Shown piece by piece: positions 35,125 through 45,986 of a stretch of 64,000 nt of DNA (its first letter is position 1; each line of letters opens with the position of its first letter). The position numbers and the translations under genes were made by a program. Below the pieces are notes generated by a model. It made no database searches. It saw only the letters and a program-made list of their open reading frames with translations, and was not told the origin of the DNA. Where the stretch lies: the NCBI GenBank assembly GCA_036250225.1, contig JAPZLL010000043.1:1-64000 (forward strand), read 5' to 3'. This DNA comes from Cercophora sp. LCS_1 (lineage: Eukaryota > Ascomycota > Sordariomycetes > Sordariales > Lasiosphaeriaceae).

Positions 35125-36072
35125 ATGAAGTTCCTAGCCCTCCTCCTCCTGTCCTCCCTGCCCCTGGCCCTCTCCCAAAATGTCACTTCGGACACCACCA
35201 CCTCCAAATACGTCGCCACCGTAACTGTCACCGTAACCTCAACCCTCCCCGTCTTCATCACAACCGTCAACCCCTCGGGCGGCATCACAAAGTGGGTATC
35301 CACCTCGCGCGTCGTCTACGCCGCCACAACAACCACAACCTCCGTCTCCGGCTGCACCGCCCGACCCGACCCAACCTACTTCCCCTCCCCACCGCCCGTC
35401 TACACCTACACCATAACAGCCATCACCCGCCCAACCATCTACATCACCAACGCCGCACACCCACAGCACACGGCCTGGGCAACCACCACCTCGACCCTCT
35501 CCCTCACCAACACCCTCACCCGCGTGTCCCTCATCTGCACCAACACCCTGTACCGGCACATCACCTACACATCAACCTACACCTCCACCGTCACCGCCGC
35601 GCCCACAAGCACAACCCGCACAACAACAATCATCTGCCTCGTCTCCCAATACAGCAACGTCCCCATCCCAGGCGTGACGCCCTACGAAAACTTCTTCCCT
35701 GTGTTTAACACAAGACCATCACCGTCCTTCGGTCCCAACATCACCGTCCAAACCACAACAGAGGAATACTACACCGGCACAACCATCACCACAAGCGTCG
35801 CCACGGCAACAAGCACGTCGACGTACTGCAACCAGCCCGAAGTCACGGTAACCGTAACGCGTGGCGTGTGCGGTAAACCGGATGTTACGGCGCCGATTGT
35901 GACGGGCGAGACGTTGATCGTGGAAAGGACGAATGGGACGTATACGAGCACGGGATTGCTGGACGGGGTGTTGACGACGCTGACGGGGGTGGTGAACGGG
36001 ATTGGATGGGCTTGGACGCATACGGTTCGGACCGTGGTGATTCCGACGGGGACGGCGGCTGTTTGTCCTTAG
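35125..36072 (+). CDS. Thr/Ser-rich secreted protein of unknown function
   Basis: 315 aa from ATG 35125, chosen because the signal peptide begins there (MKFLALLLLSSLPLALS). The mature part is dominated by Thr, Ser, Val and Tyr with repeated TVTVT, TTTT and TSTYTST runs, which would be heavily O-mannosylated. There are scattered Cys (about one per 40-50 residues), a short Pro-rich stretch and several N-glycosylation sites. No catalytic motif and no GPI tail are seen; it ends VVIPTGTAAVCP. It fits a cell-wall or secreted mucin-like protein; I do not recognise a family. The upstream 34580-35124 interval also contains the tRNA-like gene. Confidence 0.75.
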   Translation: MKFLALLLLSSLPLALSQNVTSDTTTSKYVATVTVTVTSTLPVFITTVNPSGGITKWVSTSRVVYAATTTTTSVSGCTARPDPTYFPSPPPVYTYTITAITRPTIYITNAAHPQHTAWATTTSTLSLTNTLTRVSLICTNTLYRHITYTSTYTSTVTAAPTSTTRTTTIICLVSQYSNVPIPGVTPYENFFPVFNTRPSPSFGPNITVQTTTEEYYTGTTITTSVATATSTSTYCNQPEVTVTVTRGVCGKPDVTAPIVTGETLIVERTNGTYTSTGLLDGVLTTLTGVVNGIGWAWTHTVRTVVIPTGTAAVCP

Positions 36073-36329
36073 TTTTTTTTTTTCATGTTCTTCTTTTCTG
36101 TTTGCGGCTGTGAGCAGCAGCAGTTTGGAGGGGTTGGCGTTGGTGGGATTCGTAGCGTGTGGACGAAGAGGGTTGCCAGGAAGGGGATGGGAGCGGCTGG
36201 AATTCATTCAAGATGTAATTGGGCAGACAACCCTTTCCGCAGGGAAGGTGGGGGGTGGCCAAATACAAATGCGGGGATTTCCCAAATCTCGCAAGAATTC
36301 ATTTCAGCATTGATGTTATCTCGCAAAAA

Positions 36330-36800
36330 ATGACCCACTTCAACCCCCTAGGCCACCTCTCCATCGGCGTGCAAGACTACGCCGTCTCCAAAGCCTTTTA
36401 CTCGGCCATCCTGTCGCCTCTGGGCCTCCGCCTGGTCTACGACAGCGAAGACCCCGCTCTCGGAGGTGCAGCCCCCACCGAAACCACAACCACAACAACG
36501 GAAGGCACAACCAAGAAACCACGAACCCTAGGCTTCGGCCCCGACCCCTCCCACGAACTCCTCAACATCTTCGAATTCGGCTCCGCCGCCTCCGCCCCGG
36601 GCGCGGGGTTCCACCTAGCCTTCAACGCACCCACGCGCGACGCCGTCCTCCAATTCCACGCCATGGCCATCGGATTCGGCGGCACAGACAACGGAGCACC
36701 CGGCGTGAGAAAGCACTACGGGGAATCCTACTTCGCTGCATTCGTCATCGATCCCGACGGATGGAGGCTAGAAGCTGTGTGCAAGAACCGCGAAGAATAA
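36330..36800 (+). CDS. Glyoxalase/bleomycin-resistance (VOC) superfamily protein
   Basis: 156 aa from ATG 36330; an open frame reaches back to 36219 but the family start (MTHFNPLGHLSIGVQDY) is here. The fold has paired beta-alpha-beta-beta-beta units: HLSIGVQDYAVSKAFYSAIL at residues about 9-28, then FHLAFNAPTRDAVLQFHAMA, and the C-terminal YFAAFVIDPDGWRLEAVC. The first His and the Glu in RLEAVC fit the metal-binding pattern of VOC enzymes. A Thr-rich insert (ETTTTTTEGTTKK) lies near residue 52. Substrate unknown; small fungal VOC proteins are often lyases or dioxygenase-like. Its stop is 6 bp from the stop of the next gene on the other strand. Confidence 0.85.
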   Translation: MTHFNPLGHLSIGVQDYAVSKAFYSAILSPLGLRLVYDSEDPALGGAAPTETTTTTTEGTTKKPRTLGFGPDPSHELLNIFEFGSAASAPGAGFHLAFNAPTRDAVLQFHAMAIGFGGTDNGAPGVRKHYGESYFAAFVIDPDGWRLEAVCKNREE

Positions 36801-36806
36801 AAATTA

Positions 36807-37652
36807 TTACACAGTGACCGTTTTCTCCGCATCAAACCACCCCGCCGCTGCTTCCTCGTGGACCCGGGGTCCAAGTTGATACCCCCTCTGGTTCGCATAC
36901 ACCCGTTTGCCCTTGTCATCCACAAAATCGCAGTTCCAATGCGTGTGTCCAAACGCCCAGAGCCTGACGCGCTCCGACGTCCAGCATTTTTCTCGTGACA
37001 AATCCGTCTGGAACGCCGACGCGATCTCGCTGCCTGCATGCTGCGGGTCTGCAGCTCGGGGATCGGTCGTCGGGGAGTAATGTGTAAAGATGACGATTTT
37101 TCTTCGTCCCATGTCCATCTCTTCGTCCTCGATCCGTTCCACTTCCTCGTTCAACCATGCGAGATCGAGCTCGTGCTGGTTGTTGTGGTCGTCGGTGCAC
37201 CAACGGCCTGGTTTTTTGATGAGAGTAAAGTCCCTCAGACCACGACGGATGGGGCCTATGTGTGCGTCGTCAATGTTGGAGAAGAGGGTGCAGCCCAGGA
37301 TGGTGACACTGTCGTTGAGGTCGTACCGGGTTTTGTCGAGAGGGATGAATTCGCCGAGGGTTGGCTCCGTTTGTCTGAGTTCGTCGGCCCGTGTTCTCAC
37401 CCTGTCGAAGAACTCGGCCACGGCGGTCCAGTTGGACCAGTACGGCTCGTGGTTCCCGGCGACGTAAAAAACGATTTTGAAGAGGCGGAGGTGACGGATC
37501 AGAAAGTCGGTAAAGGGGAGGTGGAGGTCTTCTTTCACGACGCCAATATCGCCGAGCAGGGCAAGATATGGTGCCTTTGGTGGGATGGTGACGTCGCCGT
37601 AGCAGCCCCCGAACTCAAGGTGCAGGTCTGACACGATCTGAAAGGTGGCCAT
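36807..37652 (-). CDS. Calcineurin-like metallophosphoesterase
   Basis: 281 aa from ATG 37652 (MATFQIVSDLHLEF); an earlier in-frame Met at 37757 is less likely because the family begins here. The dinuclear metal motifs are all present in order: SDLHLE (DxH), LLGDIG (GD), AGNHEPYW (GNHE), FTHYSPT (H) and FGHTHWN (GHxH). There is no signal peptide, so it is probably cytosolic. Members of this fungal group are Ser/Thr phosphatase-like hydrolases with unknown substrates. The gene is convergent with the VOC gene and lies 183 bp downstream of the SET gene on the same strand, a short space that must hold its promoter. Confidence 0.88.
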   Translation of the reverse strand: MATFQIVSDLHLEFGGCYGDVTIPPKAPYLALLGDIGVVKEDLHLPFTDFLIRHLRLFKIVFYVAGNHEPYWSNWTAVAEFFDRVRTRADELRQTEPTLGEFIPLDKTRYDLNDSVTILGCTLFSNIDDAHIGPIRRGLRDFTLIKKPGRWCTDDHNNQHELDLAWLNEEVERIEDEEMDMGRRKIVIFTHYSPTTDPRAADPQHAGSEIASAFQTDLSREKCWTSERVRLWAFGHTHWNCDFVDDKGKRVYANQRGYQLGPRVHEEAAAGWFDAEKTVTV

Positions 37653-37835
37653 TTTGTCTGTCTGGCGATGATGATGCGGCTGCCGAAACGAAGTTGCGTG
37701 TTTTATAGCTCGATTGGCAAGTTGAGTCATTGGGTTAAGCTTTTGTTGGCGTTGCAAAGTTAGAACTCCACGGTTGAAATGATCCGCCTGCGTTACTCCT
37801 ACACTAAAATATGCTTCGTGGCTGCCCCGAATGAG

Positions 37836-39153
37836 TCATTGGTTCCCATTTTGAAGTCGCTCTCCCAACGCAATGATACTGCCCCTTATTGCCCGCTGGT
37901 ACTTGTCATCAACCCCACCGCTCAGCTCCTCGGCCCATTGCAAAGCAGCCTCGGCAAACTTGAGTGTTGACTCGACATCCCCCAGCCGGTGAAATACGGT
38001 TATCAGCTCGTTGTAGTACTCCTTGAGCCTAAGACCCAACCTTTCGTCATCAACCAGCTGTAAAAGCTCGTCTGCCAACCGACGCGCACTTTCCTTGTCT
38101 GTGGCATCTACCAAGTGCGTTCGAATCTCGGCAATGCGTTCCCTCCTCGCATCCGAGGTATTTTGCGTTCTCGCCGGGGCCGAACACAGCTGGCAGCTGC
38201 ACTGGAACTTGTAGTGTAACTGGAGCATGGCAACCCGTTCGCTTGTCGGAAGGTCCGCAGGAATATCTGTCCCAGATGAGCACCTCCTCAACGCATCAGA
38301 GACGAGACAGGCATCTTACAGCTAATGGTCAACTCTTCTCCTTCATTCACATCCCTCACAGCGACTGCCTCATTCGCAAGCGTCTCGCTCGAAAATCTCA
38401 CAATCGAGCTAACAACGTCAGCAAATCCTCTTCCTTCTCAGCCGCCTCATGCAGGGAGGTCTGAACCATTGCCAGTGACTCTCACCTCGGCCAACAATCA
38501 TGGTTCATCATCTACCCCAAAGTCAGCCAATCTCAACCGTCACATGGCACAATTCAACCTACCGCAACCTCGGGATACAATCCGGAGTACCTCCTCCCCC
38601 CAACCCCCACCCCAAACGCATTCGTCTTCATAATGTCCTCATACACACTCCCGCCCGAGCTCGCCGCTAAACTCAACGCCCTCTTGGGCACACCGAGCCG
38701 CTCATATGCTAACCGATACAGCTCCTCATCCCTGATAAGGTTCTCAAACTCTTGGTCGACTACCACAGCTGGGAATCCCACCATAAAGACCTCTCCGCGA
38801 AGAATCCGTCGACGGGCGAAAACGCCCCGTCCTCGGCCAGGTAGTTCCCTGATTTCATAGGGTAGATCTGGATTGGCGTAGAGGTGGTGTCTCCCGCGTT
38901 CGGTGAGAGTGACATCGTGGACGAGCGGGAGGAGGGTTGGCTCCGTCGATTCAAGAGCAATGAAGCTTATGCCGTGGTGGGAGTTATATCCGATGCTTGT
39001 GTAGACGCAGTAGTCGTTGAGACAGCGTGGAGGGTGGGACCAGGGATTCAAGGGACAAGTTCCCTCTGGTGTAGAGAGCGGTGACGCATGTGTTCCGTAT
39101 GCGAAAACGAGGCATGACGCGAAGATCTTGAGCGAGCTCGAGAGTTTCGGCAT
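37836..39153 (-). CDS. SET-domain protein with N-terminal signal-like segment
   Basis: Four exons: 38563-39153, 38486-38511, 38320-38408 and 37836-38266 (introns 51, 77 and 53 bp), giving 378 aa. The start MPKLSSSLKIFASCLVFAYGTHA resembles a secretion signal. The SET core follows: ELPGRGRGVFARRRILRGEV (start of SET), MMNHDCWP (the NHxC substrate/SAM motif, mostly on a 26 bp exon), VRDVNEGEELTISY (C-terminal SET motif with the Tyr), then a post-SET CSCQLC zinc motif. The tail (about 120 residues) is helical, TPR-like. It resembles SMYD/SET5-like fungal proteins without the MYND finger. SET enzymes normally methylate lysines in the nucleus or cytosol, so a signal peptide is odd; it could be a mitochondrial or misjudged signal. 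Predicted from sequence only. Confidence 0.8.
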
Positions 39154-39462
39154 CGTGGGTTGGACATTGGTGTAACTTGCGTGTCGAACGAGGCGAACCG
39201 AGGTGGGTGATGATCTGGCAGTTTCAGCTCATCGTTCTTTTCCCGGGCCGGAATTGGTCGTTCTTGGCCTGTCATCGGTGCTGGTTCCGGGAACGCCAGA
39301 CCGGTGCAGTTTATCCGCGGGGTCCCGGAACTGGAACCAGACATTCAATTTAAAGACGGCTTTCAATCCGCCGAGTCGTGCTCTCACTTCGCTAATCCGT
39401 GTACCTAGGTAGCCGTGACACGCGGTAAGCCCCAATATCAGGCCTCAAGTGTCCGATCCGGC
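39154..39462. other. Intergenic between SET gene and third HET locus
   Basis: 309 bp, upstream of the SET gene and downstream of the HET locus. Nothing specific seen. Confidence 0.55.
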
Positions 39463-41962
39463 TCAAACAATTGTCACGCTCCAATCCTCTCCGTCCAGAC
39501 CAAAGTCCCGCACAAGTTTTTGAGCCTCCGGGTTGCTTTTACCGTACGTGATGTAATCCTTCCACCTGATCTCGCGTGCAAATAACTGCGATTCATTCTT
39601 GCCCCTGACTTCACAAAAGTCCGTGAATTCTCTCATGCGCTTGTACATGAAGTCGTTCCTCATCTCGTCCGCGAGATCATCAATGTCCCAACTGAGAGTA
39701 ACCATGGATCCTCCCAGCTCCACGTTTTTGAGTTGATCTCGGACAGAAATCTCAAGTCCGTCCCATCGAGCGCGCGCAAAACTCACCGACACGGACTTGT
39801 CTGATGCGTGGGTCGAGCTTTCAATCGCCGCTGCCAACCCGTAAAATTCATACTCGGCTCTTATCGTCAACAAACAAGCTTTCGTGAACGACAATTCGGC
39901 CTTCCTTTCCCTTTCTTCGTCGAATAGTGCTTGGTAGAGGGCCAGAATTTCGCCGGACACGCCTGTGGCGCTGTCAGAGCCGGCCGCCACTCCCACGCAC
40001 GAGGAAAGCTGTAAAGGGGTATCGAAAGGCACAAACCGCCAAGTTCGTGTCATCGAAAAGCCCCTTACTCACAGAAAGGTCCGCCAATCGCGTGGACCAG
40101 AGAAGGTGGGCAGGCCCCGGGTTTTCCCAGGACAAGCTTTTCCAGCATCGCTCCCTGTCGAGGCTCCAAACCTCTTTTCGGATTTGGATGCGAGGCTATA
40201 AATGTCTTCGAAGACACCCACTATCCGCATTTCGCAGCCAAGAACGCACGAGAATTCATCACTAGTCTCCCGCTTTCTCATCAAAAACGCCATGCCATTC
40301 TGTCCACCGCCCCTTTCAAGAATGAACACGTGCAGTGAGTCGGCCCCATTAGGGAACACCACAGTGTCTGGAAGAGCGCTTCCGAGAGGCAGACATAAAA
40401 AAAGGTTATCCGCCTGTCGTATCACCAGCCGGGGTATTTCTCATAGATCGAACTGGACGGGATTTGATGTAGTCTGAGTGACGTGGATAAGGTCGACCGA
40501 GATGGATGCTGTCTGAATCGAGAAGAATTCTGCGATTCCACGCTTTCTGGGCACCCATAATCCGGTAGGCAGGGCAAGGCATTTTACCTATGTGGAGTAC
40601 GGTACCAGTTTCCAGATCCGAACTATCCGAACTGCTGTTTTTGCCGCTTGCAACCACCCAGCTTGAACCACGGAGGGTGTTTAAATCCGGTATCCATGAC
40701 GGGTATCCCGTCAGTGGGGGCTCGAGATGACAGATGTTGATCAGAGGTTCGATTATTTCAAGATCCAGGACAATATGCGCAAAAGTACCGACAATGACCT
40801 GACGAAGAGACAAAGAGTAATCTGGTCTGAGTCCGGACCCTTCGAGAAGGCCCAGGATCCCGAACACCTTGTCACGGTGATTAGTCGCTTCGGATCCCCA
40901 TGTGGTTCGTAAAAGATCCATCATATCCGCTCTGTGTTCTAGTGAGCCAGAACAAAAGCGTCCCATCCAGGGGCGGTCGCCATCTGCCCAGGCCCAATTC
41001 AACTCGTCAAGACCAGGAGAGATTGTGACAAGGCAGTCAACCTCTCGGACTGGGAACATCAAGATTCGAGATAGAGCTAGCTCCTGAATAACCCAAACGC
41101 GCCGAAAATACCGACGCTACAGAAGAGTTCCGAGCGTCTTGTCGTCCAGTCGATGGAGCCCGTGCCGGCGTCGACGAAAGGACCGGGTACTTTCCGTTAC
41201 TAAGTCGCACCCCGGGTAAACCACCGTCCGTAAGCCATTCTGGTAGATCATGCAAATCGCCGCGGGTTGGAACTCCCGTTCTTGGTCATCCCTCTGGTTG
41301 ATACAGATGGCATCGACCCAAACAAGCCGAATCCCTCGCGAGGATCGCAAGAACTCGAGCATGGATACACAGTTCTCAGTCTGAAACAACACATCCCAGC
41401 AGGGGCTGATGTAGACAGGCTTGCAAAGAGTTGAGTCTCCGTTCTCGCCGCCCCATGTGTATGGCACGGGTTCGTACTCAGGGCAGTCGCCTTGGGGGTA
41501 GGTCTCGAGAGTGGCATGAATCGGAGTGTGCTGATCACTTGGTTCAAGACACAGGAGTCGAAATTAATCAGGGCCAAGGACAGAGGTGTATATTGGGGAT
41601 GGCTCTCGCGGAGAAACTGGTCGGCGGACTGTTGCAGCGCGCCGCAATGGTGTTTCGGACCAAGGAAGAGATGGGGGCCACCAGAATCGAGGGGTACCTG
41701 AAGACAAAGGCGTATCAACAGTTGCCCATGGTGTCGGTAAAGCCGCTTGTTGCCTCTTGAGGTCGTCAAGATCTGGGCCCGCGCTGCAAGCCAGGCACCG
41801 AGGCGCACCGTCGACAACATGAATTTGGGGCGATGCGCATTCCGGCTTGTGCCACCGTGACGTTCTGGAAGGGCAACTTCGCTGATGAAAGTTAAGGGGT
41901 CTTCCTGATTTGCAAGAGTAAGTCGTTTGGAAGGAGTTGTCAGCATTGGACTCAGGCAGCAT
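39463..41962 (-). pseudogene. HET-domain gene with two in-frame stops and a frameshift
   Basis: A long HET protein reads in one frame from about 41962 (first in-frame ATG) down to about 40500: a Cys-containing N-terminal block (HKPECASPQIHVVDGAPRC), PVPYTWGGENGDS, LVWVDAICINQRDDQERE, RRYFRRVWVIQELA and NHRDKVFGILGLLEGS, with GYPSWIPDL after it. It is interrupted by TAA at 41564-41566 and TAG at 41117-41119, each one C-to-T change from CAA or CAG. The frame shifts at about 40430-40500, where a frame with EIPRLVIRQADNLFLCLPLG takes over. A GTGAGTAAGG donor at 40072 and an acceptor near 40009 may bound an intron, but the phase does not fit. The final part ends at 39463 with DGEDWSVTIV. Intact family members mediate incompatibility. 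Confidence 0.82.
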
Positions 41963-44837
41963 TGTTGAGGGGTGCTTCCGCCTGATTGGAAGGAGCGCCC
42001 CTCTACAACGAATCCCCATCAAAAATTTCAGTGGTTTTTGTGTGCAGACTGTTGCCATCCTCAAACATAGAGACACCGAATTTTGGGCATTCCCACCAAA
42101 CTACATTCACGTAGGCAATTTTCCATACTTCGTCCAGGCGATGTGGTATACTTGTTTCCAGAAGGGATGAAAGCGAAGTCCGATATGCCAAGACCCGGGG
42201 AACATCGAAGCCCTGCCGTTACCGATTGTGGGTCTCCTGAACTCGGGGGGTTGATACGAATGCCGTTCTTGTCCAGCAATGCGAGAAAACAAACATTGCC
42301 TCTCGTGACGTGTCGCCCAAGGAAAATCGTGGCTTTCTTGGCAGAGGTTTCCAACTCTTCTCAGGGGTTGCGATCAAGGGAAAAAGGGGTTCATGGTTAC
42401 TCCGCCACGCCACACCACTGATCCAGACATGGGTTAGGGTTCAAAGAGCTAGAACTAGCGGCCTCTGAACTTGGAACGGCTCCGCCGTGTCCTCGCTTTG
42501 CCATCAACGCCTACCACACACAAGCATCTTTAAACGAGCCACATCAACGACGCGCAAACATCGCCTTCCATCAAACAGGCGACGTCTCAAATACGGACGC
42601 GACGGGGGTACGGGCTCCGCAACGTACCCGATCCATCCGGTGCGCCTCGTTCCACCCGTTCGGAAAATTTCCGTCGCTGCTTGGATCGAGGCTATGCTGA
42701 GCCGCATACGCGTCCGCCATCAGTTGCCTCCACATAACGCCTGAGGCTTGAACGGGGCGATCCCCTGCGCTGGGATCGGAATCATCATCTCAATTGATGC
42801 AAGGCACGGGAACACCCTCTTTGCTGCTTTCGCATCCCCTGCAGCAAGCCACCCAGGCAGATAGCCACACCGCATCATAACGAGTCATCGTCACCCGTGG
42901 CTCTCACCAGCTCCCCTGGCAAAATGTTGCCAACAATTACTTTGTCGAGGAAAGCTGAGCGTCAAGGGATGACGGCCAATAACAAAGCCATTGTCAAAGA
43001 AGTGGTGGCTTGAACCCCCTTTCCAGCCGGTGACCCAAAGTGGTAGCCGTTCCCAGCGGCGTCCATCCAAACAGCCCGGCTGCCTGCGAGTCAACCCCGC
43101 CAGACTACGGAACCCTTACCGGGACCGCCCCCGTGACGCCGCACAACCGCGCAAAGTGAACCCAGGGGATCGTTCGTGTAACCTGTCAAATTCCCTCACG
43201 TCTTACGGGCGAAGATACGACACCCTGGCTCCCATTCGCGGGGAGCCATCACCAAAAGTTCACAAACAGAGCCTCAACGCCAGCACCGCAACCGCAACTC
43301 CGATGCGGCTGACGTGAGGCTATCCTCGTCACCGACTCACTGACAAAAAACGAGCCCCTTGCTCACAACATTCTTACCAATCCAGGCACCTCCTGCAACC
43401 CGTAGGCAACGCCTGCACCTTTGCAAAACTATCACAGCCGATGCCTTCGGCCAGCTTACCCCTCCTCAACCAACCACCTCCACCATCAACCTTGATGCAT
43501 AACCCCACCACTGATAGGCCAACAACACGACCCCAAACTCCAAACATCAACAACGCCACACGCAGCGACCACAGGGGGGGCTGGACTAAACAACATCACT
43601 GGCGAAAAAAAAAAGAAACACGACACGACACGACCGACCACCAAAAGAAATTCGCGGGGTATCTGCCGACCCGACTCAACGTGGCACGTCAACAAGTCCC
43701 TACGTCCCAACCACCCGGAATCTTGAACCGCACCAAGACACTCGATTCCATTGCACCAGACATCCCATCCCGCCTTTCCGGCTTCAGGGTCCAGGCCAAC
43801 CCAAATGTGCCCATCACCCACTGCACCACCCATAACCCACACCATAAATCCGAGGCTGGCCTGGCCTGACCTGGGTCGCAACCAACCCAAAACCTCAGCT
43901 GGGACCTCAATGGGCCATTTGCACCTTAATGCATCAAGTAAACAGCGCAGCGTGCGCGCGGAGGGCGCGCGCGACGGGATCCCTTCCCGGCCCCGCCACC
44001 CAATTCTCTCTCGCAGACGACAGACGTACGCTTTTCCGCCGTCGTAAAACCTCACCAGCAAGGTAGAGCATGAATAGATGCTTCAACAAAGGCAGGTGGG
44101 AAAATTACCGCGATATGCCGTCCATAGAGACCACGTAAATCGTTAAATGCAAACAAAAAAAAAAAAAGGATGGAGGCTGTGAACTCCCGATCTGCTCGCA
44201 TCAAGCCCAACCACAACTGATCCCGTCGATCCCTCTTGCCTATCCGGGCAGATTACCGTGCCGTTCGTCTCCCACATCCTTCATGCGCCCCTTTTCACCG
44301 CTCCATTCATCACCAAAGTTCCCCAAGTCACATTCGGTTGCACAAGAGACCAAAAAATCGTAATGGCGGACAAGAGTGATCTCAATTGTCAGCCTCGTAG
44401 GCTCGAAATTACTATGTTGCCCTTGCCAGATGGATGCATCAATGGCAGTCGGCGTTTGCTCTCTCCTCCCAAGATCTCGATCGTGTCCGAGATGCAAGTG
44501 CCTTTGCTATGTACCCCGTTTGCTCCCGTTCACACTTCGGACGCCGGACCCAAATCCCATTATCCCGACGGCTTTGAGTAAAAAGCCCAAGGTAAAAAAG
44601 ACCACCCAACCGATGGCACCTCACTTGCGCCCAAAGTACCCAATGTTGCCCCAATCTACCCTCCCATGTTGAACAAAAAGACCAGTTATGATGCAAATGC
44701 CCCAAATAACACCTCGCTTTTGAGGGTGCTGAAAAAGAAAACCCCCGAGTGAACGCCCTTGGTATCATGCTGCACATGCACTCAATGCAAATATGCGCTA
44801 CCAATTCCCAATGCTGGTGCTGATGAAAAAGAAAGAA
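41963..44837. other. Intergenic, about 2.9 kb, no gene recognised
   Basis: Several short frames but none with family resemblance. There is a poly-A run at about 44154-44167. The right-hand part is the 3' side of the cyclin gene. The left part may hold the promoter of the former HET gene. Confidence 0.55.
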
Positions 44838-45986
44838 TTATCGGACCGTCTGGACGTTGCCAGTGCCGAATACCCGTCCGAGCATGCCGCGCATCCTCTT
44901 GACACGGCCACCGTCCTCGAGGTTTCGGAGCTCCTCGGCGCTGATCTCGTACGGAAGCAGCTGCTTGTTCGACCCCGTTTTGCCATGGGTGTAGATGGAA
45001 TCCTTCTCGGGGACGTCGGGCGGGACAACGATGTACGAGGTTGGGGACTCGAACATCTCCTCGGGGCAGTTGTACACGTACGGCTGCGGCTCGGTCGAGT
45101 CCATCTCGCTGATCGGGGTAGTAGCCCGGCTGGTGTTGGAGCCGGCGTAACTAGAGCTGCTGGAGTACAGGCCGGGCGGGGTGTCGTCGCGGACAGAGTC
45201 AGAGCTCGGCGAGGCGTAGCGAGATCGAGAAGTCCCGCGCGATGGCGGCGGGCTGACGTAGGCGGCGGCAGGCGAGGTGTGCACCGCGATCCAGGCCTCC
45301 TCTTCGAGCTGGCGTTGCATCTTCTCGACGTGACGGCGCATCCGGCGAGCATGGCGAGACTCGATCTCACAGCGCAGCGGGGCGAGGAAGTGATCAAGCT
45401 CGCGGTACAGATCACCCTCGGTAATGCGCAGTTCCCAGTCTAGAAGGAAGAGGAGCTGCTTCTCCATCAGATTAACCTCGGTGCGGCTGAACCCAAAATT
45501 GTAGGCCGTGGTGGGGAGCACGCTGTAGCTAGCCCAGTGCTTATTCTTTGGGCTGCTGTCGTTGAGGTACTTTGCGGCGAGAATGAGGGCGGCCAGGAAG
45601 ATGCGGTGGGTTGTACACCTGAGGCCCTTGGCCATGGGCTGGAGGCGGGACTTGAGCCGGTTAAGGTAGACGAGTGTCGACATGAGGGTGGGGACCTGCA
45701 CGTTGGACGAGACCACAAGCTGTGTGATGAACTCCTCAAGGGTTGGAAGGGCACCGTCCTCAACACGGACCGTCCTTGGTGGTGGGGTCGCCTTGTGGCC
45801 GGGGACCATTCTGCGGGGGTCTGATGCCGAGGGTGGCATCATGTTGGGATCGCACTGGATGACAGCGTAGGCGGCTTCGGCAAGAAACTTGATCATATCT
45901 TGGTCCACAGGTTTGTAGACGAACTGGTCGAGGGCGGCGGCATTGAGCTCGTCCTGGGTGAGACACCTTGTTACGGGATGCTCCAT
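44838..45986 (-). CDS. PCL/PHO85-type G1 cyclin
   Basis: 382 aa, single exon from ATG 45986. The cyclin box spans residues about 85-215: LPTLEEFITQLVVSSNVQVPTLM, LVYLNRLKSRL, RIFLAALILAAKYLND, KHWASYS and EVNLMEKQLLFLLDWELRITEGDLYREL, the typical Pcl1/Pcl2-like N-terminal cyclin fold. The following arginine-rich helix (RHARRMRRHVEKMQRQLEEE) leads into a Ser/Pro-rich tail with likely phosphorylation sites and PEST-like composition, suggesting fast turnover. In yeast such cyclins activate the kinase Pho85 at G1 and in morphogenesis. The gene lies about 9.2 kb from CDK1 on the same strand; partnership with that kinase is not implied. Confidence 0.88.
   Translation of the reverse strand: MEHPVTRCLTQDELNAAALDQFVYKPVDQDMIKFLAEAAYAVIQCDPNMMPPSASDPRRMVPGHKATPPPRTVRVEDGALPTLEEFITQLVVSSNVQVPTLMSTLVYLNRLKSRLQPMAKGLRCTTHRIFLAALILAAKYLNDSSPKNKHWASYSVLPTTAYNFGFSRTEVNLMEKQLLFLLDWELRITEGDLYRELDHFLAPLRCEIESRHARRMRRHVEKMQRQLEEEAWIAVHTSPAAAYVSPPPSRGTSRSRYASPSSDSVRDDTPPGLYSSSSSYAGSNTSRATTPISEMDSTEPQPYVYNCPEEMFESPTSYIVVPPDVPEKDSIYTHGKTGSNKQLLPYEISAEELRNLEDGGRVKRMRGMLGRVFGTGNVQTVR

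Noticed and set aside
34995..35708. 237-codon His/Pro/Asn-rich frame
   Set aside because: Shadow of the Thr-rich secreted protein in another frame.
40009..40072. Intron at the end of HET locus 3
   Set aside because: The donor GTGAGTAAGG is good and an acceptor exists, but removal of 64 bp shifts the frame away from the downstream open part.
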